Shown: one piece after another, positions 40,672 to 49,491 of the stretch
How positions within the stretch are numbered: position 1 is the stretch's first letter
Layout: each line of letters opens with the position of its first letter
Source of the DNA: Polynucleobacter necessarius
GTDB taxonomy: Bacteria; Pseudomonadota; Gammaproteobacteria; Burkholderiales; Burkholderiaceae
Assembly (NCBI RefSeq): GCF_900095205.1
Contig: NZ_LT606951.1
Coordinates: 186,001 to 250,000 of the forward strand
Reading direction: 5' to 3'
Length of the DNA stretch: 64,000 bases
The notes under the pieces: model-generated
The model's database searches: none
What the model was told of the DNA's origin: nothing
What the model saw: the letters and a program-made list of their open reading frames with translations, nothing else
Program-made: the position numbers and the translations under genes

Positions 40672-41370
40672 TGAGCTCTTGTAAGCGTTGTGGTGTGCCT
40701 ACATCGTGCTATGGAGCGACATATTTTTCACCAGACACTTTATTTTGCTCCATTGCCGCCTTCAGTAGAGGGGCTAGCTTGGCAGGAGTCCCAAATTCAA
40801 TGCCTTGGAAAAGGTCTTTGTGATAAATCCCAATGCCGGAGAAGGTGAGTTTTTCAGCGCCATCGGATGAAATGCTGCTAACTCTAGAGTCTTGGAGGTA
40901 AAAATCACCCTCGGGATGTTGTACTGGATTTGGGACCATTAGCAAGTGAGCTAGAGGCTTGTTGGCATCAAAACGCATTTTAGAGGCGGTCTCCAAAAGA
41001 TGATCTACGGGTAAGTTAGGGCTAAATACATCGCCATTAATCATCAGAAAGTAATCATTGGGCTCAATGATGGGGGCGCCTTATAAATACCGCCAGCCGT
41101 TTCTAAAGCGCTGCCCTCAGGGGAGTAATGAATATGAAGACCAAATTGCTGTCCGCTTCCCAGGGCCGCTTCAATTTTTTCTCCTAGCCAGGCGTGATTA
41201 ATAATTGCTTTTTGAACCTTTGCTTTGGACAGAGCTTCCAAATGCCATGCCAGCAAAGACTTATTTTGAATACTAAGTAAGGGTTTGGGCAGTGTGTCAG
41301 TGAGGGGGCGCATACGTTCGCCTCTGCCAGCAGCCAGTAAAAAACAAGGAATAGGATTACTCTGATTCAT
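40655..41370 (-). pseudogene. murU: MurNAc-1-phosphate uridylyltransferase (murU), broken
   Basis: MurU makes UDP-MurNAc from MurNAc-1-phosphate in the cell-wall recycling route known from Pseudomonas putida. The ATG at 41370 gives MNQSNPIPCFLLAAGRGERM, then RPLTDTLPKPLL, the nucleotidyltransferase signature. A frameshift in a C run near 41075 leads to APIIEPNDYF and LMINGDVFSPNLP. An in-frame TAG at 40709-40711 stands where the family has Trp before HDVGTPQRLQELNAAYD. The repaired end overlaps the pepP start. It lies 14 bp after the broken kinase amgK, its pathway partner. Confidence 0.92.
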
Positions 41371-41383
41371 CACAAGAAATTGG

Positions 41384-42374
41384 CTAATCTTTATTAATGC
41401 GTGTGGACTCAAGGATTCGAGCCAACGGTTTTAATTCAACATATCGATTTGCGCATGCAATTGCATATTCAAGTACGAGAGGGATGTCCTTCAAGTACCC
41501 ATCTTTACCATCACGATGAAATAGTCTTGCGAAGATACCAAGAACTTTGAGGCGACATTGTAATCCCATCCACTCAAAGTCGCGATAGAACTGTCTAGAA
41601 TCGTTTGGCATAGGTAGTCCCGCCTTGCGACCTTCTTCCCAAAACTTAATGACCCGCTCTTCTGGCCAAGCAATGTAAGCATCACGCCATAGCGAAGAAG
41701 CGTCATAAGTAATGGGACCATACACCGCATCTTGAAAGTCAATCACGCCTGGATTATTGATTTCTGTCACCATTAAATTGCGTGAATGGTAATCTCGATG
41801 AACATAGACTTTAGCTTGTGCCAGATTATTTTCAATGATAAGCCCAAATGATGTTTTTAATTGCTTTTTTGCTGATCATTCAGCTCAATATTGAGATGTT
41901 TCTTTAGATACTACTTAGGAAATAAATCTAGTTCACGCTGCAAAAGGGCACCGTCATAGTTTGGTAATACATTGGGCTTGTTAGCTTTTTGCATTAAAAC
42001 CAATGCGTGCGTTGCGTCTTTATAGAGGTGATCAGCTGTTTCGTTGTTGAGTTCTGCTAGGTAGGTTTTGATTCCCAAGTCGCTCAGCAACAAGAAGCCT
42101 TCTTCAAGATTTTGCTCGAGGATTTTGGGTACGTTCAAACCAGCATCTGAGAGCAATAAATCGACCTTAATAAAGGCATCTAGAGGCTCATGTTCGGGTG
42201 GGGGCATCCATCACGATCAAAGTGCCGAAATTGGGTATTTTTGACTCGATTCAGAAATAGCGCCTAAAAGCTGGCATCTGCGGAGGCCGGCGCCAAAGTG
42301 TCGAGATCTAATTGCCAGCTAGCTTCTAGAGCCTTTAGTCAGTTACGTAGGGTGTTTAAGCGTGAGTCAGTCAT
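41384..42374 (-). pseudogene. amgK: MurNAc/GlcNAc anomeric kinase (amgK), heavily broken
   Basis: AmgK phosphorylates MurNAc to MurNAc-1-phosphate, feeding MurU. From ATG 42374 (MTDSRLNTLRN) lesions follow in order. There is TGA at 42339-42341 (a Trp site), an extra T before RRYF near 42263, TGA at 42251-42253 (probably from CGA), a frameshift in a C-rich run near 42205 and TAG at 41911-41913 (a Trp site before YLKKHLNIEL). One A is lost from an A run at 41865-41870. The catalytic region VYVHRDYHSRNLM and GVIDFQDAVYGP is still recognisable. It is divergent from lptD, as in Pseudomonas. Confidence 0.93.
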
Positions 42375-42384
42375 GGTCGATTCG

Positions 42385-42390
42385 TATAAT
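42385..42390 (+). promoter_or_regulatory. Consensus -10 box upstream of lptD
   Basis: An exact TATAAT lies 18 bp before the lptD ATG and implies a leader of about 11 nt. The -35 region, inside the start of the amgK remnant, matches poorly (GTGAGT at 17-bp spacing). Confidence 0.5.
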
Positions 42391-42407
42391 AAGACGGGTC
42401 TGGATCT

Positions 42408-44930
42408 ATGAGTCATTATCGCCGTCGCGCCGGCCTTTGCGCCCCTCTTTTTTTGCATGTAACCCTGCGCGTGATGATGGGGGTGACATTGCTTCAATTT
42501 GCCCGCCTCGGATGTGCTCAAGCGCCCGCTCCTTTGCCTGCAGTTTCACAGGCTGGAGGCAATACAGTTTTGTTGCCCGATCGCGGTAATGTCACTATTT
42601 TAAAGTTGGATGATCAGTTGCGTGTCGGACCTCCCTTGGACGACAGCAAAGCGCTAACTTTTACTTCAAGTGACTCTATTGATGGCGTAGTTGACCGCCA
42701 GATGCATCTCAAAGGACGAGCACAAATACGTCGTAATGGTGCCGTCATTAAAGCCGATGAAATTACCTATGATCCAGATACTGATATTGCTGACTTAGTT
42801 GGCAATGCTGAGTTAACAAAAGGAAATACTACTTTCAAAGGACCAACAGCCAAATTTAAGGTAGATGCGCGTGAAGGTGAAATGGAGACGCCGACTTATG
42901 AGCTGCGCGATACCCGTGAAAACGGTACTGCAAAAAAATTAACAATTGAAAATTCAGATATTTTTGTATTTGATAAAGCTACTTATTCGACTTGTACCCC
43001 TCAAAATATGGATTGGTATTTCTCGGCCAGTACTTTAGAAATTGATAATGAGCAAAAAGAGATGGTGGGGACGCATGGGGTAATGCGTTTCTTTGATGTA
43101 CCGATTGCCTATATTCCTTATTTCACAGCTCCAATCTCGAGTCAACGCCGCTCAGGCATTTTGGCTCCAGCGGTTGACTACAACTCAAACAATGGTTTCG
43201 ATATTACTCAGCCATACTATGTAGATATCGCCCCGAACAGAGATTTATTGATTTTGCCGCGATATATGGCTGAGCGCGGACTACAACTGGGGGCGGCTTA
43301 TCGATTCCTAGATAATAAATACAGCGGGACTTTGGCTGGTGATTACTTAGCTCACGATAATAAAACTGGAACCAATCGTTGGCGATACGATTGGCAACAG
43401 CGGCAGGTTTTTAGTGGGGGCGTTTCTCCTAGTGGCATTCCTTTGCCAGGTTCGTGGACTGGTTACGCAAATATGTCCCGGGTTTCAGATAGTCTCTATC
43501 CAACAGATTTTTTTCAAAGTATTGCGGGTTCTGTTACCAGTCAATTTCGACAAGAGGTTGGAACTACTAAAGGGCTCACAGGAAGCTTAAGTAATTGGGT
43601 TGTATCAGCAAGAGCATTAACGTTTCAAACCTTGCAACCTGATCCCACGTTAACAGTACAGGCTCCATATAACGTGCTGCCAAATATTATTGTTGCCTAT
43701 AACAACCAAATTACCTCTGCAGTGACAGATGCAAGTGGGAAGTACATAATCCTACCTTCTGGACTGGCAACAACTTTTTCAACTGATTACACGAGGTTTT
43801 CATATAACATCGGCGGCAACCTAGCTGCCACTGCTCCTGGTGTCTATAGCCAAGCCGATAGAACCGTTGTTAAGGGCGCAATGTCTCTGCCACAAATAAC
43901 ACCAGGCTACTACATCACTCCTAAAGTGAGCTTTCAATCTAACACTTATAACGCCACACCATTTATAGCAGGTGGCGCACCAGTGGCTCAGGGCTTTACC
44001 ATTCCAACCCTGAGCTTGGATTCAGGTTTGGCGTTTGAAAGAAATGCTAAAGAATTAAAGGGCTTCTTTGGAAGGGATATGCTGTTGACTATGGAGCCTC
44101 GTGCTTTTTATGTCTATACGCCTTATCAGAGCCAGGCCCAGACACCATTATTTGATACCGCTGATGCGGGTTTTGGGATCTCGCAAATTTTTAGGGAAAA
44201 CACCTTTATTGGTAACGACCGTATTGCGGATAGTAATGCAGCGACACTTGGTATCACTAGTCGCATGATTGAGGCAACTACCGGTGCTGAACGAGTAAAT
44301 GTAACCCTTGCGCAAAAGCAGCAATTCACAGGGCAACGGGTTGGCCTCAATGGAAATATTGCTAATCCCACTACTTATTCGGATACCTTAGGCTCGGGCT
44401 CACTTCACTTACTTGGCCATTTCAGTGCAGGTGTATTCGGGCAGTACAACACTCAGTTGAATCGATTTGTTCAATCCACGATCGGAGCTAGTTGGCGTCC
44501 AACTCAAGGCAGGAGCTTAAACTTTGGTTACCGAAATGTTTGGTCTCCTCCAGTGCAGGCATCCATCCAAAATAATCAACCATTTGTGCCTGCTGCTACC
44601 ACTACAGATCAATACAATATCTCCGGACAATGGCCCATTACTAAGGAAATTTCTGTTTTAGGTCGCTGGGGATACGACGCTCTGACCACTAAAACTTTGA
44701 ATGCTTTGCTTGCCTTAGAGTGGAATAGGGATTGCTGGACTTTCCGTGGAGCTTATTCCCAAGTGCTCAATACTTCTCAGATAACAACAACCCAAGTGTT
44801 TTTTCAGGTCGAATTTAGGGGCTTTGGTAGCGTTGGAAGCAATCCAGTTGATATCATGAGGCTAAATGTTCCAGGATATATGCCTACCTCTAAGCCTATA
44901 CCACCCTCAATATATGAGAACTATCAATGA
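42408..44930 (+). CDS. lptD: LPS-assembly protein LptD
   Basis: LptD is the outer-membrane barrel that inserts lipopolysaccharide in the outer leaflet, with LptE. The 840 residues comprise a signal sequence (about 1-37, a long basic N-region then a hydrophobic stretch ending GCAQA) and an N-terminal OstA/LptA-like jellyroll (about 75-200, with ADEITYDPDTD and LVGNAEL). A long beta-barrel fills the C-terminal half. Cysteines needed for inter-domain disulfides are present near 196 and 772. It overlaps surA by 4 bp (ATGA). Intact, together with kdsD and gmhB, so an LPS-bearing outer membrane is implied. Confidence 0.95.
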   Translation: MSHYRRRAGLCAPLFLHVTLRVMMGVTLLQFARLGCAQAPAPLPAVSQAGGNTVLLPDRGNVTILKLDDQLRVGPPLDDSKALTFTSSDSIDGVVDRQMHLKGRAQIRRNGAVIKADEITYDPDTDIADLVGNAELTKGNTTFKGPTAKFKVDAREGEMETPTYELRDTRENGTAKKLTIENSDIFVFDKATYSTCTPQNMDWYFSASTLEIDNEQKEMVGTHGVMRFFDVPIAYIPYFTAPISSQRRSGILAPAVDYNSNNGFDITQPYYVDIAPNRDLLILPRYMAERGLQLGAAYRFLDNKYSGTLAGDYLAHDNKTGTNRWRYDWQQRQVFSGGVSPSGIPLPGSWTGYANMSRVSDSLYPTDFFQSIAGSVTSQFRQEVGTTKGLTGSLSNWVVSARALTFQTLQPDPTLTVQAPYNVLPNIIVAYNNQITSAVTDASGKYIILPSGLATTFSTDYTRFSYNIGGNLAATAPGVYSQADRTVVKGAMSLPQITPGYYITPKVSFQSNTYNATPFIAGGAPVAQGFTIPTLSLDSGLAFERNAKELKGFFGRDMLLTMEPRAFYVYTPYQSQAQTPLFDTADAGFGISQIFRENTFIGNDRIADSNAATLGITSRMIEATTGAERVNVTLAQKQQFTGQRVGLNGNIANPTTYSDTLGSGSLHLLGHFSAGVFGQYNTQLNRFVQSTIGASWRPTQGRSLNFGYRNVWSPPVQASIQNNQPFVPAATTTDQYNISGQWPITKEISVLGRWGYDALTTKTLNALLALEWNRDCWTFRGAYSQVLNTSQITTTQVFFQVEFRGFGSVGSNPVDIMRLNVPGYMPTSKPIPPSIYENYQ

Positions 44931-46384
44931 TGCTTTCTGTAATTCGCCTTAAACAAATCTGTGCTGGAGTCTTTTTTCTTGGCTTTGGATTATTTGTGAG
45001 TGCCTCAGTTGCTCAAGATGTAGCAAAGACCAATACGGCTACCGAAAGCAAGATACGCAACATTGATGGTGTTGCAGCTGTAGTAAATACAGGATATGTA
45101 ACACGTAAAGAAATTGATGACCGAATTGCATCCCTTAAAAAGCAAGGCATTAAATTACCAGAGGATGGATCAGTACGAAAGTTGGTTTTGGATCGCCTCA
45201 TTCTTGAAAAAATTCAACTGCAAAATGCTGAGCAAGAAGGAATCAGAGTTAGCAATAAAGAGCTGGATAAAATTATCACTGACCTTGCCGCTAAAAATAA
45301 ATTAACCTATGCCGAGTTTAAGGCTAAGATGAATGCTTCTGGGATAACGTTTGAACGTTACAAAGAACTCTTGCGAGAAGATGTTTTAGTTAGCCGATAT
45401 CGTGAGCGGGAGGTTGAGGCTAAATTGAAAATCTCCGATGCAGAGATTGATAACTTTATCGCTGAGTGGACGCGCGCCTCCTCTCCAGTAGGCACCCCAC
45501 GTTCTGCGCCTGCAGGTAAGGGTGATATCGAGGAAATTGATGTGGCACAGATATTTATTTCTGTAGATGCCAGTGCCGGTGCTGGAGCTCAGGCTGAGGC
45601 AAAGAAGAAAGCTGATGCTCTACTTAGAGATGCCCGTGGAGATGTTGATTTCTTGCAATTGGGTGCGATGGCAGCCAAAGATAATCCTAAGATTAAGTTT
45701 CAGGAATTGGGTTATCGCACTCCTGATCGATTGCCTCAATTGTTCTATGAAGCAGTTCGTAACACTGGTAGCGGGCAAGTTGCTAATGCTGTCGTTAAAA
45801 GTCCCGCTGGTTATCACGTACTTAAAGTATTGGACAGACGTGCTATGGGTGCAAGCCCTCCTCCACAGCAAGCAGTTGCCGCAGATGTTGCCTCAAATAC
45901 ACCACAAAGTATTCCCATTACACAAACCTTTTCACGTCATATTTTGTTGCGCAATCGCCCTGGATTAAGCGATCAAGATGCAGAAAGACGCTTGCAAGGA
46001 TATCGTGATCAGGTTCGTACTAAAACTGCCGATTTTGCAGATTTGGCGAAAAAATATTCTGAAGATGGCTCTGCCGCAAATGGCGGTGATCTGGGTTGGA
46101 TGAGTCCTGGAGACTTGGTTCCAGAGTTTGAGCAAGCAATGAATCGTTTACAAATTGGCGATGTAAGTAATCCAGTAAAGACAGAATTTGGTTGGCATCT
46201 GATTCAAGTATTGGATCGTCGCGAGGGTCAGCTCACTGTTGAAAAACAGCGTCAATTTGCGCGTGCTGCAATCCGTGAGAGAAAATTCGAGCAGGCTTAC
46301 CAAGAGTGGTTACGAGAGCTACGTGATAACGCAACTGTAAAAATTCTTAACGCGGATGATGCAGCAAGCAGTGCACCCCGTTAA
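44927..46384 (+). CDS. surA: Periplasmic chaperone and peptidyl-prolyl isomerase SurA
   Basis: SurA escorts outer-membrane barrel proteins such as LptD through the periplasm. The 485 residues have a signal peptide (about 1-29), the SurA N-terminal chaperone domain (about 43-175) and two parvulin domains (about 205-305, and 325-430 with SRHILLRNRPGLS and GGDLGWMSPGDLVPEFE). It is translationally coupled to lptD, a classic arrangement. The pdxA remnant starts inside its last codons. Intact. Confidence 0.96.
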   Translation: MMLSVIRLKQICAGVFFLGFGLFVSASVAQDVAKTNTATESKIRNIDGVAAVVNTGYVTRKEIDDRIASLKKQGIKLPEDGSVRKLVLDRLILEKIQLQNAEQEGIRVSNKELDKIITDLAAKNKLTYAEFKAKMNASGITFERYKELLREDVLVSRYREREVEAKLKISDAEIDNFIAEWTRASSPVGTPRSAPAGKGDIEEIDVAQIFISVDASAGAGAQAEAKKKADALLRDARGDVDFLQLGAMAAKDNPKIKFQELGYRTPDRLPQLFYEAVRNTGSGQVANAVVKSPAGYHVLKVLDRRAMGASPPPQQAVAADVASNTPQSIPITQTFSRHILLRNRPGLSDQDAERRLQGYRDQVRTKTADFADLAKKYSEDGSAANGGDLGWMSPGDLVPEFEQAMNRLQIGDVSNPVKTEFGWHLIQVLDRREGQLTVEKQRQFARAAIRERKFEQAYQEWLRELRDNATVKILNADDAASSAPR

Positions 46385-47366
46385 TCTCGTTGTAAGCACG
46401 GGGGAGCCAGCTGGAATAGGGCCTGAAGTTTCTCTTATCGCTTCGCTAGTATTTTTGCGTGAACAAGCTAACGTTCAAATTACTTTATTGGGTGATGAAG
46501 AATTATTTCCAGCATCCAAGAGTATTGCCCCGGAATTGTTAGAAAGACTGCAATTTCAACCCATTTCTCTTGGAGCCACTGTTACCCCGGGCCTTTTAAG
46601 TATTGATAATGCTCCGTATGTAATCAACCAATTGAACCACGCTATCGATGGCTGCAAGCAGGGTCGCTATGATGCAATGGTAACTGCGCCACTTCAAAAA
46701 AGTATTATCAACGATGCTGGTACACTTTTTTCAGGGCATACAGAATACCTAGCACAGCGTTGCAATAGCTCACATGTGGTGATGATGTTGTGCGCGCAAC
46801 TATCTCAGGGTTTTTTGGGACTTGCTGCCTCACGTGCTTTACGAGTTGCCTTAGTTACAACCCATCTACCCTTAAAAGACATACCGCAAGCGCTGAGTTT
46901 TGAATTGATATTCAATACGATTCAAATCGTGAATCAAGATTTACAGCAAAAATTTGGAATTGCTAAACCGTTAATACGTATAGCTGGTTTAAATCCACAT
47001 GCTGGTGAGTCTGGTCACTTAGGTCGCGAAGAAATTGAAATTATTTCCCCGGTCATTGAAGCAGATAAACGGCTGGGAGTGAATGTATCAGGTCCCTACC
47101 CAGGGGATACTATGTTTGGTGCCGAGTCCATATCTACGGTGGACGCTTTCATTGCTATTTATCATGATCAAGGATTGGCACCTTTTAAATTTGTGACATT
47201 TGGAGAGGTGTCAATGTCACTCTAGGCTTGCCAATTATTCGCACATCAGTCGATCATGGAACCGCATTGGATATTTGCGGGTAAAGGAATTGCGGATTCT
47301 GGCAGCATGCTTGAAGCACTGCGCTTGGCTTACCAGTTAGGCCTTAATCAACGAAAGTCAAGTTAA
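46356..47366 (+). pseudogene. pdxA: 4-hydroxythreonine-4-phosphate dehydrogenase (pdxA), two C-terminal frameshifts
   Basis: PdxA oxidises 4-phosphohydroxythreonine in the long pathway to pyridoxal phosphate. The reading opens at ATG 46356, overlapping the end of surA, with STGEPAGIGPE, VTAPLQKS, SGHTEYLA and the metal-site [13 protein letters not shown] frameshift near 47210 leads to [23 protein letters not shown] second near 47273 leads to [19 protein letters not shown] and a normal end 3 bp before rsmA. Both shifts lie in the last 60 residues, which form the conserved dimer and active-site region, so activity is unlikely. Confidence 0.9.
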
Positions 47367-47369
47367 CAC

Positions 47370-48146
47370 ATGTATCGTGCACGTAAACGATTTGGGCAAA
47401 ACTTTCTACAAGACAATGGGATTATTTGTTCTATTGTCGCGCTCATCAATCCTAGTTCAGATATGCATGTTATTGAGATTGGGCCAGGTCTTGGCGCCTT
47501 AACTCTTCCTTTGTTGAGTAATCTTGATCATTTAGACCTCTTAGAAATTGATCGTGATTTAGTGGCATTGTGGAATGAAAAAAACCTCAAAGGTCTTAAC
47601 GTAATTGAGGGAGATGCTCTCAAGTTTGATTTTTTGTCATGGGCGAAAAGTCGTTCAGGCAAACAAGGCTTATGTAAAGTTGTTAGTAATCTGCCATACA
47701 ACATCTCATCACCATTGTTATTTCATCTGGTATCTGCCGCAAGTCATATCGATGAGCAAGTTTTTATGCTGCAAGCAGAAGTGGTCGAAAGAATGGTTGC
47801 AAAAGCAGGTAGTTCTGATTTCAGTCGCTTATCAGTCATGCTACAAGCTCGTTACGATATGGAGTTGGTATTGGAGGTTCCCCCTGAGACTTTTGAACCT
47901 CAGCCTAAAGTGAATTCTGCTGTAGTGCGCATGATCCCCAGAAGGGATTTTGCATTAACAGAGGGGCAATGGAATTCTTTGGAGCAAGTAGTGGCGGCGG
48001 CATTTGCTCAGAGAAGGAAAATGTTGCGTACAAATTTGCAAGCATTTTCTGAAAGGCTAAGTTTGACTGAGGAGGAGCTCAAGGCGAGAGCTCAAGATAT
48101 TTCAGTAGATCGCTATATTCAATGGGCTAAGATTCTTGCGCCATAG
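47370..48146 (+). CDS. rsmA: 16S rRNA dimethyladenosine transferase (RsmA/KsgA)
   Basis: RsmA dimethylates two adjacent adenines at the 3' end of 16S rRNA, a quality-control step in small-subunit assembly. The 258 residues have the family start RKRFGQNFLQD, the SAM motif EIGPGLGALT near 36, and the catalytic NLPYNISSP near 109-117. It closes the lptD-surA-pdxA-rsmA series and is convergent with plsC over 30 bp with no hairpin seen. Intact. Confidence 0.97.
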   Translation: MYRARKRFGQNFLQDNGIICSIVALINPSSDMHVIEIGPGLGALTLPLLSNLDHLDLLEIDRDLVALWNEKNLKGLNVIEGDALKFDFLSWAKSRSGKQGLCKVVSNLPYNISSPLLFHLVSAASHIDEQVFMLQAEVVERMVAKAGSSDFSRLSVMLQARYDMELVLEVPPETFEPQPKVNSAVVRMIPRRDFALTEGQWNSLEQVVAAAFAQRRKMLRTNLQAFSERLSLTEEELKARAQDISVDRYIQWAKILAP

Positions 48147-48176
48147 ATCTGGTTCAGAACTGATCCTTAGCAGTCT

Positions 48177-48911
48177 TTATTTGTATGCGCTGGGGTCAAT
48201 TACACGCATTTCAGCCTCAATCCAACCCTCTACTTCTTGTTGCAGCTGGTCTGCTGATTTGTTGGCTGAGCTGATCGCTGGTCCAATTGAAAAAATTACC
48301 TTACCTGGATATTTTAGAAAGCTATTTTTTGGCCAACAGCGACCAGCATTGTGTGCGATCGGAATCACTAACGCATCGGTAGCGCTTGCTAGACGTGTAC
48401 CGCCTTTGCGATACGGTTTTGTCGATCCTGTGGGGGTTCTGGTGCCCTCTGGAAAGAGCATGATCCACTTGCCTTCGCTCAAGCGTTTACGGCCCTGTGT
48501 TGCAACAGAAAGCGCTGCACTTTGTTTATTGGAGCGATTAATATGGATCATCTTTAGCAAGGCTAAAGCCCAACCAAAAAATGGGATCCAAAGCAATTCA
48601 CGTTTAAAGACAAAGCAAAGTTGTTTAGGGAGTAAGGCAATATAGGCAATAGTTTCATAAGCAGACTGATGTTTGCTTAAGATAATGACGCGCTCATTAA
48701 GCACTGCCTGCATATTTTCTATGCCACGAATTTCATATTCAATACCGCACAACGGCTTTAGCAAAGCAATTACTATCTTGTTCCAGAGGCCAATAAATGT
48801 GTAGCGATTTTCTGGGCTCAAAAAAGGAAAAGCCACCATACATAGCACCGACCAAATGGGGGTGAACACTAGTAAAAATAAAGCAAAGAGGATGGATCGA
48901 ATCAATATCAT
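48177..48911 (-). CDS. plsC: 1-acyl-sn-glycerol-3-phosphate acyltransferase
   Basis: PlsC adds the second acyl chain to make phosphatidic acid, the root of membrane phospholipids. The 244 residues have N-terminal hydrophobic segments (about 1-60), the catalytic histidine in SKHQSAYET near 78-86 (the HX4D box with Glu in place of Asp, as seen in beta-proteobacteria), and the substrate-binding FPEGTRTP near 153. It is the last gene of the miaB-plsC series, 7 bp after gmhB. Intact. Confidence 0.92.
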   Translation of the reverse strand: MILIRSILFALFLLVFTPIWSVLCMVAFPFLSPENRYTFIGLWNKIVIALLKPLCGIEYEIRGIENMQAVLNERVIILSKHQSAYETIAYIALLPKQLCFVFKRELLWIPFFGWALALLKMIHINRSNKQSAALSVATQGRKRLSEGKWIMLFPEGTRTPTGSTKPYRKGGTRLASATDALVIPIAHNAGRCWPKNSFLKYPGKVIFSIGPAISSANKSADQLQQEVEGWIEAEMRVIDPSAYK

Positions 48912-48918
48912 GACTGTT

Positions 48919-49491
48919 CTAAACCTTATTTTCTAAGAGTGTATTTGCAAATGCGAGGAGATCGGCGTGAATTTGTGTGCCTTCTGGTAAGCCACCTTTT
49001 GCCATTGTTTTTTGGCCTTTGCCAGTTAACACTAAATGAGATGCTGCGCCTAAGGCTACTCCTGCTAGCAGATCTCGTAAGGAGTCACCTACTATTGGAA
49101 TGCCTGCGAGTAGCTCGGCGCTATTAATCTTTTTATAGCGTAATGCGATCTCTTTCATGAGGCCCGGTGCAGGCTTACGACACTCGCATTGGTGAGCATC
49201 CTGGTGGGGGCAGAAAAAGATACTATCAATATGCCCACCAAAGGGCTTTAGTAGTACCTCCATTTTGCTATGTATTGCATGCAAATCATTGATTGTGAAA
49301 TACCCTCTAGAAAGCCCAGATTGATTGGTGGCAATAGCAATTTGATAGCCTGCTTGATTTAACAGGGCAATTGCTTCAAGGCTTCCTGGTAATGGAACCC
49401 ACTCGTCGGCTGACTTCACGTAATTATCACGATCTTCATTGATCACGCCATCGCGATCCAAGATAATCAGTTTAGAAGAGCCAGTGCTCAT
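48919..49491 (-). CDS. gmhB: D-glycero-beta-D-manno-heptose-1,7-bisphosphate 7-phosphatase GmhB
   Basis: GmhB is the HAD-family phosphatase of the ADP-heptose route for the LPS inner core. The 190 residues have the HAD nucleophile motif ILDRDGVINED near 10-20, ATNQSGLSRG near 55-64, a zinc site from CPHQDAHQCECRKPAPG (about 92-108) and GDSLRDLLAG. It overlaps glyS by 4 bp and precedes plsC. Intact. Confidence 0.94.
   Translation of the reverse strand: MSTGSSKLIILDRDGVINEDRDNYVKSADEWVPLPGSLEAIALLNQAGYQIAIATNQSGLSRGYFTINDLHAIHSKMEVLLKPFGGHIDSIFFCPHQDAHQCECRKPAPGLMKEIALRYKKINSAELLAGIPIVGDSLRDLLAGVALGAASHLVLTGKGQKTMAKGGLPEGTQIHADLLAFANTLLENKV

Noticed and set aside
42408..42521. Overlapping short open frames at the start of lptD.
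   Set aside because: They are shadows of the LptD signal-sequence region and of the amgK start.
46356..47366. Programmed frameshifting in pdxA.
   Set aside because: Two separate shifts without a slippery heptamer or following hairpin were seen, and no such mechanism is known for this family.
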